A DNA stretch of 31,938 nucleotides from DASUZB01 sp036377075 (lineage in GTDB: Bacteria > Actinomycetota > CALGFH01): positions 1 through 31,938 of the forward strand of contig DASUZB010000187.1 in the NCBI GenBank assembly GCA_036377075.1. Direction: 5' to 3'. Below, piece after piece: positions 22,001 to 30,033 of this stretch. Position 1 is the stretch's first letter. Each line of letters starts with the position of its first letter. The notes beneath the pieces are model-generated. The model did not search any database. It saw only the letters and a program-made list of their open reading frames with translations, and was not told the origin of the DNA. The position numbers and the translations under genes are program-made.

Positions 22001-23386
22001 GTGTCGCAGGATGCGCTGGCGGAGCTCGTCGGGGCGACGGCCACGAAGTTCGGCATTCCCGGCGTCGTCGCCGGGGTGTGGATGGATGGCCATGAGGCCC
22101 ACGCGTGCCACGGCGTGACCAGCATCGACAACCCGCTGCCGGTCGACCCCGACACGGTCTACGTGCTGGGCTCGGTCACCAAGACCTATACGGCGACCGC
22201 GCTGATGCGCCTGGTCTCCGACGGGCGGGTCGAGCTGGACGCGCCGGTGCGCCGCTACGTCCCCGAGCTTCGGCTCACCGACGAGCGGGCCGCGGCGGAG
22301 ATCACCGTGTTGAACCTGCTCAACCACACCGCGGGCCTGGACTGGGGGATCACCGTCGATACCGGGGAGGGGGACGACGCCCTGGCAGGCTACGTGGCGA
22401 AGCTGGCCGGGTTGAAGCTGATCGCGCTCCCCGGCGCCCGCGCCTCCTACAGCCAGGCGGGATACAACCTGGCCGGGCGGGTCGTGGAGAAGGTCACCGG
22501 CCTGACCTACGAGCGCGCCGTCGCCTCGCTGGTGTTCGAGCCGCTGGGGCTGTCGCACAGCTTCTTCGCCCGCGACGACGTCATGACCCGGCGGTTCGTC
22601 GTGGGGCACAACCGCGGCGAGGACGGCGCATTGTCGGTCGCGCGGCTGTGGCGGCGGTGGCGCGGCGAGAACCCCGGCGGGGGCGTGGTGTCCTCGGTGG
22701 CGGACCAGCTGCGCTGGGCACGGTTCCACCTCGGTGACGGCCGCGCGGAAAGCGGTGTCCGTGTGCTGCCGGCAGAGGTGCTGCACCGGATGCAGCGGCC
22801 GACGGTCGCGCTGCGGGGCAGCAGCCTCGGCGACGCCATCGGCATCGGCTGGTTCCTGCGCGACGTCGACGGTGTGGGCACCGTCGGGCACGGTGGGTCG
22901 GCCAACGGCCAGTTCGCCGAGCTCCTCCTCGTGCCGGAACGCGGCTTCGCCGTCGTGGCGCTGTCCAACGCCGGCCCGGACGGCACCCCCTGCAACCAGG
23001 CGATCGTCCGCTGGGCGCTGGAGACGTACCTCGGGGTGGTGGAGCGGGACCCGGAGCCGCTGCCGTACGACGGCGCGCGCGCTCGGGAGGTCGTCGGGGC
23101 CTACGAGAACGAGGTCATGACGCTGACCATCGGCACCGACGGGGCAGGGCTGCGCCTCGAGGTCCTGATGAGGCCGGAGATCCGTGCGGCGGCGGACAAG
23201 GAGCTGCCGCCGGACTACCCGCCGGCCGACATCGGCCTGCTGCCCGGCGACCGCGACGAGTACGCCATCACCAGCGGCGGCCTGAAAGGGCTGCGGGGCT
23301 TCTTCACCCGCGACGAGGACGGCGCGGTCGTCGGCGTCGACCTCGCCGGCCGCCTGTACACCCGGGTTCCTACGGCCTCGCAGTGA
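22001..23386 (+). CDS. Serine beta-lactamase-like hydrolase/esterase (class C/PBP4* fold)
   Basis: 461 residues. Catalytic motifs are in order: S58-V-T-K61 (SxxK), Y150-S-Q (YSN-like) and H297-G-G299 (HGG, equivalent to KTG). The C-terminal about 110 residues form a lipocalin-like beta domain often seen in such esterases. No signal peptide is present, so it is cytoplasmic and more likely an esterase or D-aminopeptidase-like enzyme than a resistance beta-lactamase. The GTG start at 22001 has AAGGAGG 6 bases upstream. The promoter carries two palindromic operators, so expression is inducible through a TetR-type regulator, possibly the one at 5296. Confidence 0.9.
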   Translation: MSQDALAELVGATATKFGIPGVVAGVWMDGHEAHACHGVTSIDNPLPVDPDTVYVLGSVTKTYTATALMRLVSDGRVELDAPVRRYVPELRLTDERAAAEITVLNLLNHTAGLDWGITVDTGEGDDALAGYVAKLAGLKLIALPGARASYSQAGYNLAGRVVEKVTGLTYERAVASLVFEPLGLSHSFFARDDVMTRRFVVGHNRGEDGALSVARLWRRWRGENPGGGVVSSVADQLRWARFHLGDGRAESGVRVLPAEVLHRMQRPTVALRGSSLGDAIGIGWFLRDVDGVGTVGHGGSANGQFAELLLVPERGFAVVALSNAGPDGTPCNQAIVRWALETYLGVVERDPEPLPYDGARAREVVGAYENEVMTLTIGTDGAGLRLEVLMRPEIRAAADKELPPDYPPADIGLLPGDRDEYAITSGGLKGLRGFFTRDEDGAVVGVDLAGRLYTRVPTASQ

Positions 23387-23459
23387 GAGCCGAGGACGAG
23401 CGGCGACGGCCTACGCGCGGGCGTCGACCTCCGCCGCGACCCCGCATAGGCGGCGTTGC

Positions 23460-24197
23460 TCAGCTGGGAGGCTTCTGCCAGACCGAGACGTGCTGACGGC
23501 TGTCGCTGGTGAAGGCCTCCCGCGTCCAGCCGCCCCACCGCTCGCGCAACCGCAGCCCGGCGAGCTGGGCCATCAGGTCGAGCTCGGCCGGCCACACGTA
23601 CCGGAACGGGATCGTGGAGTACTCGCAGCGGCCGTCCGCGACCTCGACGTAGTGCCCGAGCATCGCCTGCGTGGTGACGTCGTAGGAGTAGAACACCGAC
23701 CGCGCCGGGCTCACGTGCCACGGCAGCACGTCCTGACCGGGCGGGAGCCTGCGCAGCTCGGGGACCCGGACCTCGATGACGAAGCAGCCGCCGGGCTCGA
23801 GGTGCGCCGCGGCGTTGCGAACGCAGGCGACCTGCGCCTCCTGCGTCGTCAGGTTCATGATCGTGTTGAAGACCAGGTACGCCAGCGAGAACGTCCCGTC
23901 CACCCTGGTGGTCGCGAAGTCGCCGATGGTCACGCCGATGGCCTCGCTGCCCGGCTTGGCGCGCAGCCGGTCGACCATCGCCCGCGACAGGTCGATGCCG
24001 TGCACCGGGACGCCGCGGCGTGCCAGCGGCAGCGCGATCCGTCCGGTGCCGATGCCCAGCTCCAAGGCCCGGCCACGGCCGGCCAACTCCGCCAGGACCC
24101 CGACCGCCGGGTCCACGGCGCCCGGCTCGAAGATCTCCGACGACTGGTCGTACCGTGCCGCGACCCGTTCGCCGAAGTAGCCGTCCTCGTCGTCCAT
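23460..24197 (-). CDS. Class I SAM-dependent methyltransferase
   Basis: 245 residues. Motif I, LELGIGTGRIALPLA (45-59), binds S-adenosylmethionine, and the acidic end of strand 2 is HGIDLS (66-71). The rest (YLVFNTIMNLTTQEAQVACV, LEPGGCFVIEVRVPEL) is the usual Methyltransf_25/11 fold. The C-terminal domain resembles those of small-molecule methyltransferases, but the substrate is not identifiable. The ATG at 24197 has no strong SD. It is divergent from the dehydrogenase operon, with 94 bases between. Confidence 0.88.
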   Translation of the reverse strand: MDDEDGYFGERVAARYDQSSEIFEPGAVDPAVGVLAELAGRGRALELGIGTGRIALPLARRGVPVHGIDLSRAMVDRLRAKPGSEAIGVTIGDFATTRVDGTFSLAYLVFNTIMNLTTQEAQVACVRNAAAHLEPGGCFVIEVRVPELRRLPPGQDVLPWHVSPARSVFYSYDVTTQAMLGHYVEVADGRCEYSTIPFRYVWPAELDLMAQLAGLRLRERWGGWTREAFTSDSRQHVSVWQKPPS

Positions 24198-24253
24198 CGC
24201 GCCGGACGGTACCCCAGAAGGCTGCCCAGGTCACGGCCAGCGGGTCCGTGATC

Positions 24254-24291
24254 CTGAATCTCGGTATCGCGGCGAGCTACCATGCGCCCTG
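24254..24291 (+). promoter_or_regulatory. Candidate leaderless promoter of the 2-oxoacid dehydrogenase operon
   Basis: CTGAAT (24254-24259) and TACCAT (24278-24283) are 18 bases apart. The -10 box is followed by eight bases and then the ATG of E1-alpha at 24292, with no SD between. This arrangement fits transcription starting at the initiation codon. Confidence 0.5.
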
Positions 24292-25317
24292 ATGACGCTC
24301 CAGATCCTCGGGCCTGGTGGCGACCTGGTCGCCGATCCCCCGCTCGACCTCGACGAGGCCGTCCGGCTGTACCGCGCGATGCTGGTCGCCCGCGCCTACG
24401 ACCGAAGGGGCACCGCCCTGCAGCGCCAGGGCAGGCTGGCCACCTACGCGTCGTTCGAGGGGCAGGAGGCGGTCCAGATCGGGAGCGCCGCGGCGCTGCG
24501 GCCGGACGACTGGCTGGTGGCGACCTACCGGGACGCGGGCGCGATGTGGATGCAGGGCTACCCCATGGAGCTGCTGCTGGCCGGGCGGAGCGGCCACGAG
24601 CTGGGCGGCTCGCCGCCCCGCTCGGTCAACGTGCTGCCGCCCTCGATCACCGTCGGCGGGCACCTGGTCCACGCGGTCGGGCTGGCCTGGGCCGAGCGCT
24701 ACCGGGGGAGCGACCGGATCGCGCTGACCCTGTTCGGCGACGGCGCGACCTCCGAGGGAGACTTCCACGAGGCGATGAACTTCGCCGGGACCTTCACCAT
24801 CGGCTGCGTCTTCCTGTGCCAGAACAACGGCTGGGCCATCTCCATGCCCACCGAGAAGCAGACCCGCGCCGAGGCCATCGCCGACAAGGCCGTCGGCTAC
24901 GGCATGCCGGGGGTTCGGGTGGACGGCAACGACGTGTTCGCGGTGTACCAGGCGACCAGCGCGGCGGTCGACCGGGCGCGCTCCGGTGGCGGCCCCACCC
25001 TGATCGAGGCGGTCACCTACCGGATGGGGCCGCACAGCAGCGCGGACGACCCGGGGCGGTACCGCAGCGCCGAGCTCACCGAGTCGTGGCGGCGGCGCGA
25101 CCCGATCGAACGGCTGCGCCGCCACCTCGAGCGCCGCGACCGGTGGAGCCAGGCGACGCAGGACGAGCTCGAGCAGGAGGCGGCCGCGGAGGTCGATCGG
25201 GCGGTCGAGGCGGCCGAAGCGCTCCCGGCGTTCACCGCCGGCGAGATCTTCGACGCCATGTTCGCCGAGCTTCCGCCGCACCTGGCGGAGCAGCGCACCT
25301 GGGCGGAGGAGGGGTAG
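24292..25317 (+). CDS. pdhA: 2-oxoacid (pyruvate-type) dehydrogenase E1 component, alpha subunit
   Basis: 341 residues, the usual length. The thiamine diphosphate motif runs from GDG (149-151) to NN (178-179) and continues GWAIS. ASFEGQEAVQIGSA (53-65) and the RMGPHSSADDPGRYR loop, near the active-site His residues, are typical. It decarboxylates the 2-oxoacid in an alpha2beta2 E1 with the next gene. Sequence features fit the Gram-positive pyruvate dehydrogenase group, but branched-chain 2-oxoacid dehydrogenases are similar and cannot be excluded. First gene of the operon; its stop directly abuts the start of E1-beta. Confidence 0.9.
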   Translation: MTLQILGPGGDLVADPPLDLDEAVRLYRAMLVARAYDRRGTALQRQGRLATYASFEGQEAVQIGSAAALRPDDWLVATYRDAGAMWMQGYPMELLLAGRSGHELGGSPPRSVNVLPPSITVGGHLVHAVGLAWAERYRGSDRIALTLFGDGATSEGDFHEAMNFAGTFTIGCVFLCQNNGWAISMPTEKQTRAEAIADKAVGYGMPGVRVDGNDVFAVYQATSAAVDRARSGGGPTLIEAVTYRMGPHSSADDPGRYRSAELTESWRRRDPIERLRRHLERRDRWSQATQDELEQEAAAEVDRAVEAAEALPAFTAGEIFDAMFAELPPHLAEQRTWAEEG

Positions 25318-26295
25318 GTGGCGACGCTGACGCTGGCGCAGGCCATCAACCGCGCCCTCGCCAGGGCGCTCGAGGAGCGCGACGACGTGATCCTGCTGGG
25401 AGAGGACATCGGCGTGGCGGGCGGCGTCTTCCGGATCACCGACGGGCTGCGCGACAAGTTCGGCGGCGACCGCGTGGTCGACACCCCGGTGGCCGAGTCC
25501 GGCATCGTCGGCGTCGGCTTCGGCCTGGCGGTCGGCGGCCTGCGCCCGGTGCTCGAGCTCCAGTTCATGGGCTTCTCGTACCCGGCCTTCGACCAGGTGA
25601 TCAGCCACGTCAGCCGGATCAGGAACCGCTCGAGGCACCGGTTCACCGCCCCGCTGGTCATCCGCATGCCCTACGGCGGCGGGATCGGCGCGGCAGAGCA
25701 CCACTCGGAGTCGACCGAGGCGCTCTACGCCCACGTTCCCGGCATCAAGGTGGTGGTCCCATCCCGCCCGACCGACGCCGCCGGGCTGCTACGCGCCGCG
25801 ATCGAGGACCCCGACCCGGTGGTCTTCCTCGAGCCGATCCGCCTCTACCGGGCGGTGAAGGAAGAGGTCCCGGAGGAGCTGCCGGCCACCCCGATCGGGG
25901 TGGCGGCGGTGGAGCGGCCGGGGACCGACCTCACCCTGCTGGCCTGGGGGGCGATGATGATGGAGACCAGGGCGGCGGCGGAGGCGCTCGAGGAGTCCGG
26001 CGTGTCGGCCGAGGTCGTGGACCTCAGGAGCCTGGTGCCGCTCGACGCCGGCACCATCGCGGCCTCGGTCGCCAGGACCGGGCGGGCGGTCGTCGTCCAC
26101 GAGGCGCCCCGCACCGCCGGCTTCGGGGCCGAGGTCGTCGCCCAGATCCAGGAGCGCTGCCTGTACCAGCTCGAAGCGCCCGTCGCGCGGGTGACCGGCT
26201 GGGACACCGTGTTCCCGCTGAAGCGGTCCGAGGACCACTACCTGCCGAGCACCGAGCGCATCGTCGCCGCGGCCCGGCGCGTGCTCGAAGCGTGA
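25318..26295 (+). CDS. pdhB: 2-oxoacid (pyruvate-type) dehydrogenase E1 component, beta subunit
   Basis: 325 residues. It begins ATLTLAQAINRALARALEE and contains LLGEDIGVAGGVFRIT, the DTPVAESGIVGVGFGLAVGG segment that closes the thiamine site and the transketolase C-terminal domain (VDLRSLVPLDAGTIAASV). It pairs with E1-alpha to form the decarboxylase. The GTG start at 25318 follows the upstream TAG with no gap, so translation is probably coupled. E2 follows after 38 bases. Confidence 0.93.
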   Translation: MATLTLAQAINRALARALEERDDVILLGEDIGVAGGVFRITDGLRDKFGGDRVVDTPVAESGIVGVGFGLAVGGLRPVLELQFMGFSYPAFDQVISHVSRIRNRSRHRFTAPLVIRMPYGGGIGAAEHHSESTEALYAHVPGIKVVVPSRPTDAAGLLRAAIEDPDPVVFLEPIRLYRAVKEEVPEELPATPIGVAAVERPGTDLTLLAWGAMMMETRAAAEALEESGVSAEVVDLRSLVPLDAGTIAASVARTGRAVVVHEAPRTAGFGAEVVAQIQERCLYQLEAPVARVTGWDTVFPLKRSEDHYLPSTERIVAAARRVLEA

Positions 26296-26333
26296 CCGCG
26301 GGGCGGGGCCGAGGGAACGACAGGAGGCGCGGC

Positions 26334-27596
26334 ATGGCCAGCGAGTTCCGGCTCCCGGACATCGGCGAGGGGCTGACCGAGGCCGAGGTCGTCCGGTGGC
26401 ACGTCTCGGTGGGGGACACGGTGGTGCTGGACCAGCCGCTGGTGGAGGTCGAGACGGACAAGGCCGTGGTCGAGCTGCCCAGCCCGTTCGCCGGGACGGT
26501 GCTGCACCGCGGTGCCGCCGAGGGCGAGACGCTCAGGGTCGGCGAGATCGTCGTCGTGGTCGGGGATCCCGGGGAGCGCTGGGCCGACGGCCAGGGCCAG
26601 CAGGCGGCCGCGGCCCAGGACGGTGACGGCGGCACGCGCTCGGACGCCGGCGCGCCGATCGTGGGCACCCTTTCCGAGGAGGCGCGGGACCTCACCCCGG
26701 GCGTCCGGGCGGCGGGTGGCGGGAGCCAGCGGCCGCCCGCGCTCCCGCTGGTCCGCAAGCTCGCGAAGGAGCTGGGCGTGGACCTCCGCGCCGTCCCCGG
26801 CACCGGCCCCGGCGGCCGGGTCACCCGGGCGGACGTGGCCGCCGCGGCGGCCAGGGCCGCACGGCAGCCGGCGCCTTCCGCGACGGGGCCAGGGGAGCGG
26901 CCGGCCGCCGCCAGGACCGGCGACGAGCGCCGTCCGCTGGGCAGGCTCCGCCGCACGATCGCCGCCAACCTCCGGTCGGCCTGGTCGGAGATCCCGCAGG
27001 TCACCGCGTTCGACGAGGTGGACGCCACCCGGTTGCTGGCCGCCAGGAAGGCGCTCGGAGCCCGCCACGGCGTGCCGGTGCCGATCGACGCGCTCGTGGT
27101 CGCGGCGGTGATCCCGGCGCTGCGTGCCCACCCCGAGCTCAACAGCTCGCTGGACGGCGACACGCTGGTGCTGCACGCCCGGCAGGACATCGGCATCGCC
27201 GTGGACACCCCGGACGGGCTGGTGGTGGCCGTCGTCGCCGACGCCGGCTCCAAGGACCTGCTGCAGCTTGCCGGGGAGGTGCAGCGGCTCGGCGCGGGCG
27301 CCCGCGCCCGGACGCTCAGCCCCGCGGAGCTGTCCGGGCAGACCTTCACGGTGTCGAACATCGGGGCGCTCGGCGGTGGCTGGGGGACCCCGCTGGTTCC
27401 CAAGGGGACGGTCGCCATCCTCTCGGTGGGGCGGGTGGCGCCGAGGCCGGTGGTGCGCGACTCCAGGGTCGAGGCGGCGCCGGTGATGCAGCTCTCGCTG
27501 TCCTACGACCACCGGGTGGTCGACGGGGGCGCCGGCCGGCGGTTCCTGGCGACGGTGATCGAGTACCTGACCGAGCCGGTGCTGTTCCTCACCTGA
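26334..27596 (+). CDS. pdhC: 2-oxoacid dehydrogenase E2 (dihydrolipoyl acyltransferase)
   Basis: 420 residues. One lipoyl domain is at about 1-80 with the lipoylated Lys 43 in ETDKAVVE. A Gly/Ala/Gln-rich linker follows, then a peripheral subunit-binding domain at about 136-170 (VRKLAKELGVDLRAVPGTG). The acyltransferase domain starts near 200, with catalytic His 393 and Asp 397 in SYDHRVVDGG. The enzyme moves the acyl group from lipoate to CoA and forms the complex core. ATG 26334 has AGGAGG 6 bases upstream. No E3 (lipoamide dehydrogenase) or lipoate-attachment gene follows, so E3 must be supplied from elsewhere. Confidence 0.93.
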   Translation: MASEFRLPDIGEGLTEAEVVRWHVSVGDTVVLDQPLVEVETDKAVVELPSPFAGTVLHRGAAEGETLRVGEIVVVVGDPGERWADGQGQQAAAAQDGDGGTRSDAGAPIVGTLSEEARDLTPGVRAAGGGSQRPPALPLVRKLAKELGVDLRAVPGTGPGGRVTRADVAAAAARAARQPAPSATGPGERPAAARTGDERRPLGRLRRTIAANLRSAWSEIPQVTAFDEVDATRLLAARKALGARHGVPVPIDALVVAAVIPALRAHPELNSSLDGDTLVLHARQDIGIAVDTPDGLVVAVVADAGSKDLLQLAGEVQRLGAGARARTLSPAELSGQTFTVSNIGALGGGWGTPLVPKGTVAILSVGRVAPRPVVRDSRVEAAPVMQLSLSYDHRVVDGGAGRRFLATVIEYLTEPVLFLT

Positions 27597-27602
27597 CCGG
27601 AA

Positions 27603-27614
27603 TGTTCGCGAACA
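27603..27614. promoter_or_regulatory. 12-bp palindrome between convergent genes
   Basis: TGTTCGCGAACA is a perfect palindrome 7 bases after the E2 stop, in the 82-base gap before the convergent RidA gene. It is too short for a terminator stem with a loop and lacks a T-run. It may be a binding site or chance. Confidence 0.35.
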
Positions 27615-27678
27615 CAGCTCTGGTGGCCGATGGCGAAAGGAAGGTCGACGTCGAGGTGACCGACGACAGGTCGAGCGG

Positions 27679-28065
27679 TCAGCCGGCGGGAAGGACGGCG
27701 ATCGCGTCGATGGAAATGAGCAGGTTGCGCGGCAGCTTCACGTTGGCCGGCGCCGAGCGAGCCGGCGGCGGGTCAGGCATGTAGCGTGCATAGATGGCGT
27801 TGATCGACGCGAAGTCGTCGACGTTCGCATAGAAGATGGTGGTCTTGACCAGGGTCGCCAGCGACGCGCCGGCGGCGGTGAGGATCGCCTCGAGGTTGCG
27901 CAGCGCCAGCTCGGTCTGCTCCTCGATACCGTCCGGCGCGACGCCGGTGGCCGGGTCGATGCCTGCCGTGCCCGAGCAGAATACGAGCCCGTTGGCAACG
28001 ATCGCCTGGCTGTAGGGCCCGATCGCGTGCGGTGCGTCGTCGGTCGAGACCGCCTGTTGAATCAT
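27679..28065 (-). CDS. RidA/YjgF family enamine/imine deaminase
   Basis: 128 residues, the standard length. GPYSQAIVANGLVFCSG at the N-terminus and the conserved Arg in ARSAPANVKLPRN are present. The position that is usually Glu ('EIEAIA') is Asp here (ISIDAIA), so the active-site acid is conservatively changed. RidA trimers hydrolyse reactive 2-aminoacrylate-type intermediates made by PLP enzymes. ATG 28065 has GAGAGG 7 bases upstream; a longer start at 28101 lacks an SD. It is convergent with E2 and flanked upstream by an SDR remnant. Confidence 0.9.
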   Translation of the reverse strand: MIQQAVSTDDAPHAIGPYSQAIVANGLVFCSGTAGIDPATGVAPDGIEEQTELALRNLEAILTAAGASLATLVKTTIFYANVDDFASINAIYARYMPDPPPARSAPANVKLPRNLLISIDAIAVLPAG

Positions 28066-28179
28066 CGCTGAACCTCTCCATGCGCTCGTGTGGGTGGCCA
28101 ATGCCTGATCTTGCCTGGTCCGCTGGGTACGAGGTTGCCAGCATCGGCTTGCACGAGGCTGGAATGGTCCTCGAACAGG

Positions 28180-28297
28180 GTGGTACGTCCCGTGACGTAC
28201 GCGTGCGCTCCGGCAGCGCCCAGCTCGATCGCGATCCCGCGCCCGGCACCGCGGCTGCCACCAGCCACCAGCGCCACTTGCCGTCGAGCTTGCCCAT
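28180..28297 (-). pseudogene. Remnant: N-terminus of a short-chain dehydrogenase, frameshifted
   Basis: From ATG 28297, with GGAGG 5 bases upstream, the frame starts MGKLDGK. One base is then missing, and the next frame continues VALVAGGSRGAGRGIAIELG then YVTGRTT. This is the nucleotide-binding GxxxGxG segment of an SDR enzyme. Homology ends near 28180 and nothing of the catalytic region remains. It is a different SDR subfamily from the fragment at 13444. The rest of the gap 28066-28347 holds nothing else recognisable. Confidence 0.7.
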
Positions 28298-28347
28298 CAC
28301 GTCCTCCATCGACTGCCGCCAGCAGCTCGGGGTCGGTGTTGGATGGG

Positions 28348-29271
28348 TCAGGTGAGCTGGATGAGGGCGACGCCGGCGAGCAGCAGCGCAACGCCGGCGA
28401 GGCGTGCCCGGGTCAGCGGCCGCTCGGGCAGGCGTAGCAGGCCGAAGTGGTCGACCAGCAGCGAGGCGAGCTGCTGGCCGGCGACGGTCAGCCCGACCAC
28501 CGCGGCAGCGCCGATCTGGGGGATGAGCAGGAAGACCGCGACCACGTAGGTGGCGCCGGCGAAGCCGCCGAGCCAGCCCCACCAGGGCAGACGGCGTAGC
28601 GGCGCCAGCCGCGGCCAGGGCGTGCGCCGCAGCGCGTGCGCGCCCAGCAGGACCAGCGCCATGGTGGCGGTGGCGACCATGAAGCTGAAGGCGCCGACCG
28701 TGACCGGCGCGTGGAGGTCCGCGCGGAGTTGGGCGTTCACCGCGCCCTGCAGCGGCAGGGCCGAGCCTGCCGCCAGGCCGAGCAGCACCCACCGGGCAAG
28801 CTGGACCCAGCGCCCGGCGGGCGCGAGCGTGGGCGCCTGGGCGCGGACGACCAGCGCGATTCCGGCGACCACGGCGGCTGCGCCGACGACCGTGGCGGGC
28901 TTCAGCCCGGTGCGCGCCACCCCCAGCAGGCCGAGCGTGTCCACCACGACCGAGGCGATCATCTGCCCGGTGACGAACAGCCCGACGCTGACCAGCGCGC
29001 CAAGGCGGGGGAACAACAGGATGCCGGCAGTGATGTAGACGGCGCTCCCCAGGCCGCCGAGGAGGTGCCACGGCTCGGCGTTCGGCAGCAGGTCCACCGC
29101 GCCCAGCGACCCGGCCAGGGTCGCCAGCACGGTCAGCAGCGCGGCGCCGACGCCGAGCTGCAGGGTGGAGGCACCGACGGGGCCGCCGGCGGCACTGCTG
29201 AGCTGGAGGTTGGCAGCGGCCTGGACGGCCAGCAGGCCGCCCACGACCAGCGCGAGGAAGGTGAGCAACAT
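28348..29271 (-). CDS. DMT-family permease with two YdcZ (DUF606) repeats
   Basis: 307 residues, about ten hydrophobic helices. The two halves are homologous: ILLFPRLGALVSVGLFVTGQ in the first and FLLIPQIGAAAVVGLTVAGQ in the second, each followed by a Leu/Val-Asp motif (VVVDTLGLLG and LLVDHFGLL). Each half is one DUF606/YdcZ unit, so this is a fused two-repeat member of the drug/metabolite transporter superfamily at the inner membrane. Substrate unknown. ATG 29271 has AAGAAGGG about 10 bases upstream. It is divergent from a TetR gene, with two matched operators between, so it is almost certainly the regulator's target. Confidence 0.88.
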   Translation of the reverse strand: MLLTFLALVVGGLLAVQAAANLQLSSAAGGPVGASTLQLGVGAALLTVLATLAGSLGAVDLLPNAEPWHLLGGLGSAVYITAGILLFPRLGALVSVGLFVTGQMIASVVVDTLGLLGVARTGLKPATVVGAAAVVAGIALVVRAQAPTLAPAGRWVQLARWVLLGLAAGSALPLQGAVNAQLRADLHAPVTVGAFSFMVATATMALVLLGAHALRRTPWPRLAPLRRLPWWGWLGGFAGATYVVAVFLLIPQIGAAAVVGLTVAGQQLASLLVDHFGLLRLPERPLTRARLAGVALLLAGVALIQLT

Positions 29272-29300
29272 CCGCGTACGGCCCTTCTTGGGCGACTATC

Positions 29301-29357
29301 CGGACGCGAGGTCCGCTTATGGTTTGGCATGGTACGCATAACTGGACGATACGTCCA
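29301..29357. promoter_or_regulatory. Two matched TetR operators between the DMT permease and its regulator
   Basis: CGGAC-GCGAG-GTCCG (29301-29315) and TGGACG-ATA-CGTCCA (29343-29357) are perfect inverted repeats sharing GGACG and GTCC arms. Their centres (29308 and 29350) are 42 bases apart, equal to four helical turns, in the 106-base divergent gap. This suggests cooperative or looping repression of both genes. Confidence 0.65.
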
Positions 29358-29377
29358 CTTCCAAGTAGGCTGCGGTC

Positions 29378-30010
29378 ATGCGCACGCCGTCCCCCACCCC
29401 GGTCGAGCGCTCCGGCGACCCGGGCCGGCGCGAGCGGGCCGACGCCGCCCGCAACCGCCGGCGCGTCCTGGCCGCCGCCGAGGAACTGTTCGCCCGCCAC
29501 GGCGCCAACAACGTCACCATGGAGCAGATCGCCCAGGCCGCGGGGGTCGGCAAGGGCACCCTGTACCGCCGCTACCCCGACCGCGCGTCGATCGCGGTCG
29601 CGCTGCTTGACGAGCACGAGCGGGCCGTCCAGGAGCGGCTCATCGCCGGCCCGCCCCCGCTCGGCCCCGGCGCTCCCCCTGCCGAGCGGCTGACCGCCTT
29701 CTACGCCGCCATGGTCGAGCTGCTGGAGCGCCACGTCCACCTGGCGCTCGGCGCCGAGACCGGCGAGCGCCGCTTCACCACCGGCGCCTACGGCTTCTGG
29801 CGCGCCCACGTCCGCGCTCTGCTGCTCGCCGCCTGGTCCGCCGCCGAGGGCGCCGACGCCGGGCGGCTCGACGCCATGGTCGATGCCCTGCTCGCGCCGC
29901 TGGCCCCGGAGCTGTACCAGTACCAGCGCCGACGCGGCCGCACCCCCGCCGAGATCACCGCCGCCCTCGCCCAGCTGGCCGAGGCGATCTGTGCCCGTTC
30001 GCGGGGCTAG
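29378..30010 (+). CDS. TetR family transcriptional regulator
   Basis: 210 residues. The HTH spans about 25-70 (RRRVLAAAEELFARHGANNVTM, then IAQAAGVGKGTLYRRYPDRA). The C-terminal ligand domain contains GFWRAHVRALLLAAWSAA and ends in an Ala-rich helix. It is probably a local repressor of the divergent DMT permease. The ATG at 29378 has no strong SD and lies 20 bases after the second operator, so an upstream GTG or a leaderless transcript is possible. Inducer unknown. Confidence 0.9.
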   Translation: MRTPSPTPVERSGDPGRRERADAARNRRRVLAAAEELFARHGANNVTMEQIAQAAGVGKGTLYRRYPDRASIAVALLDEHERAVQERLIAGPPPLGPGAPPAERLTAFYAAMVELLERHVHLALGAETGERRFTTGAYGFWRAHVRALLLAAWSAAEGADAGRLDAMVDALLAPLAPELYQYQRRRGRTPAEITAALAQLAEAICARSRG

Positions 30011-30033
30011 TACCTCGCAATCCGGAACCGGAT

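Noticed and set aside
22001..23386. Classification as an antibiotic-resistance beta-lactamase
   Set aside because: It has the SxxK, Tyr and HGG motifs of the wider family, but no signal peptide and an extra C-terminal beta domain, which fits esterase/peptidase-like members better.
24282..27596. A single 1,104-codon frame covering the whole dehydrogenase operon
   Set aside because: Only its last 420 codons (E2) are real. The first two thirds are an off-frame shadow of E1-alpha and E1-beta.
13444..28297. The two SDR fragments as halves of one gene split by insertion
   Set aside because: They belong to different SDR subfamilies, lie 14 kb apart and together still lack the catalytic middle.
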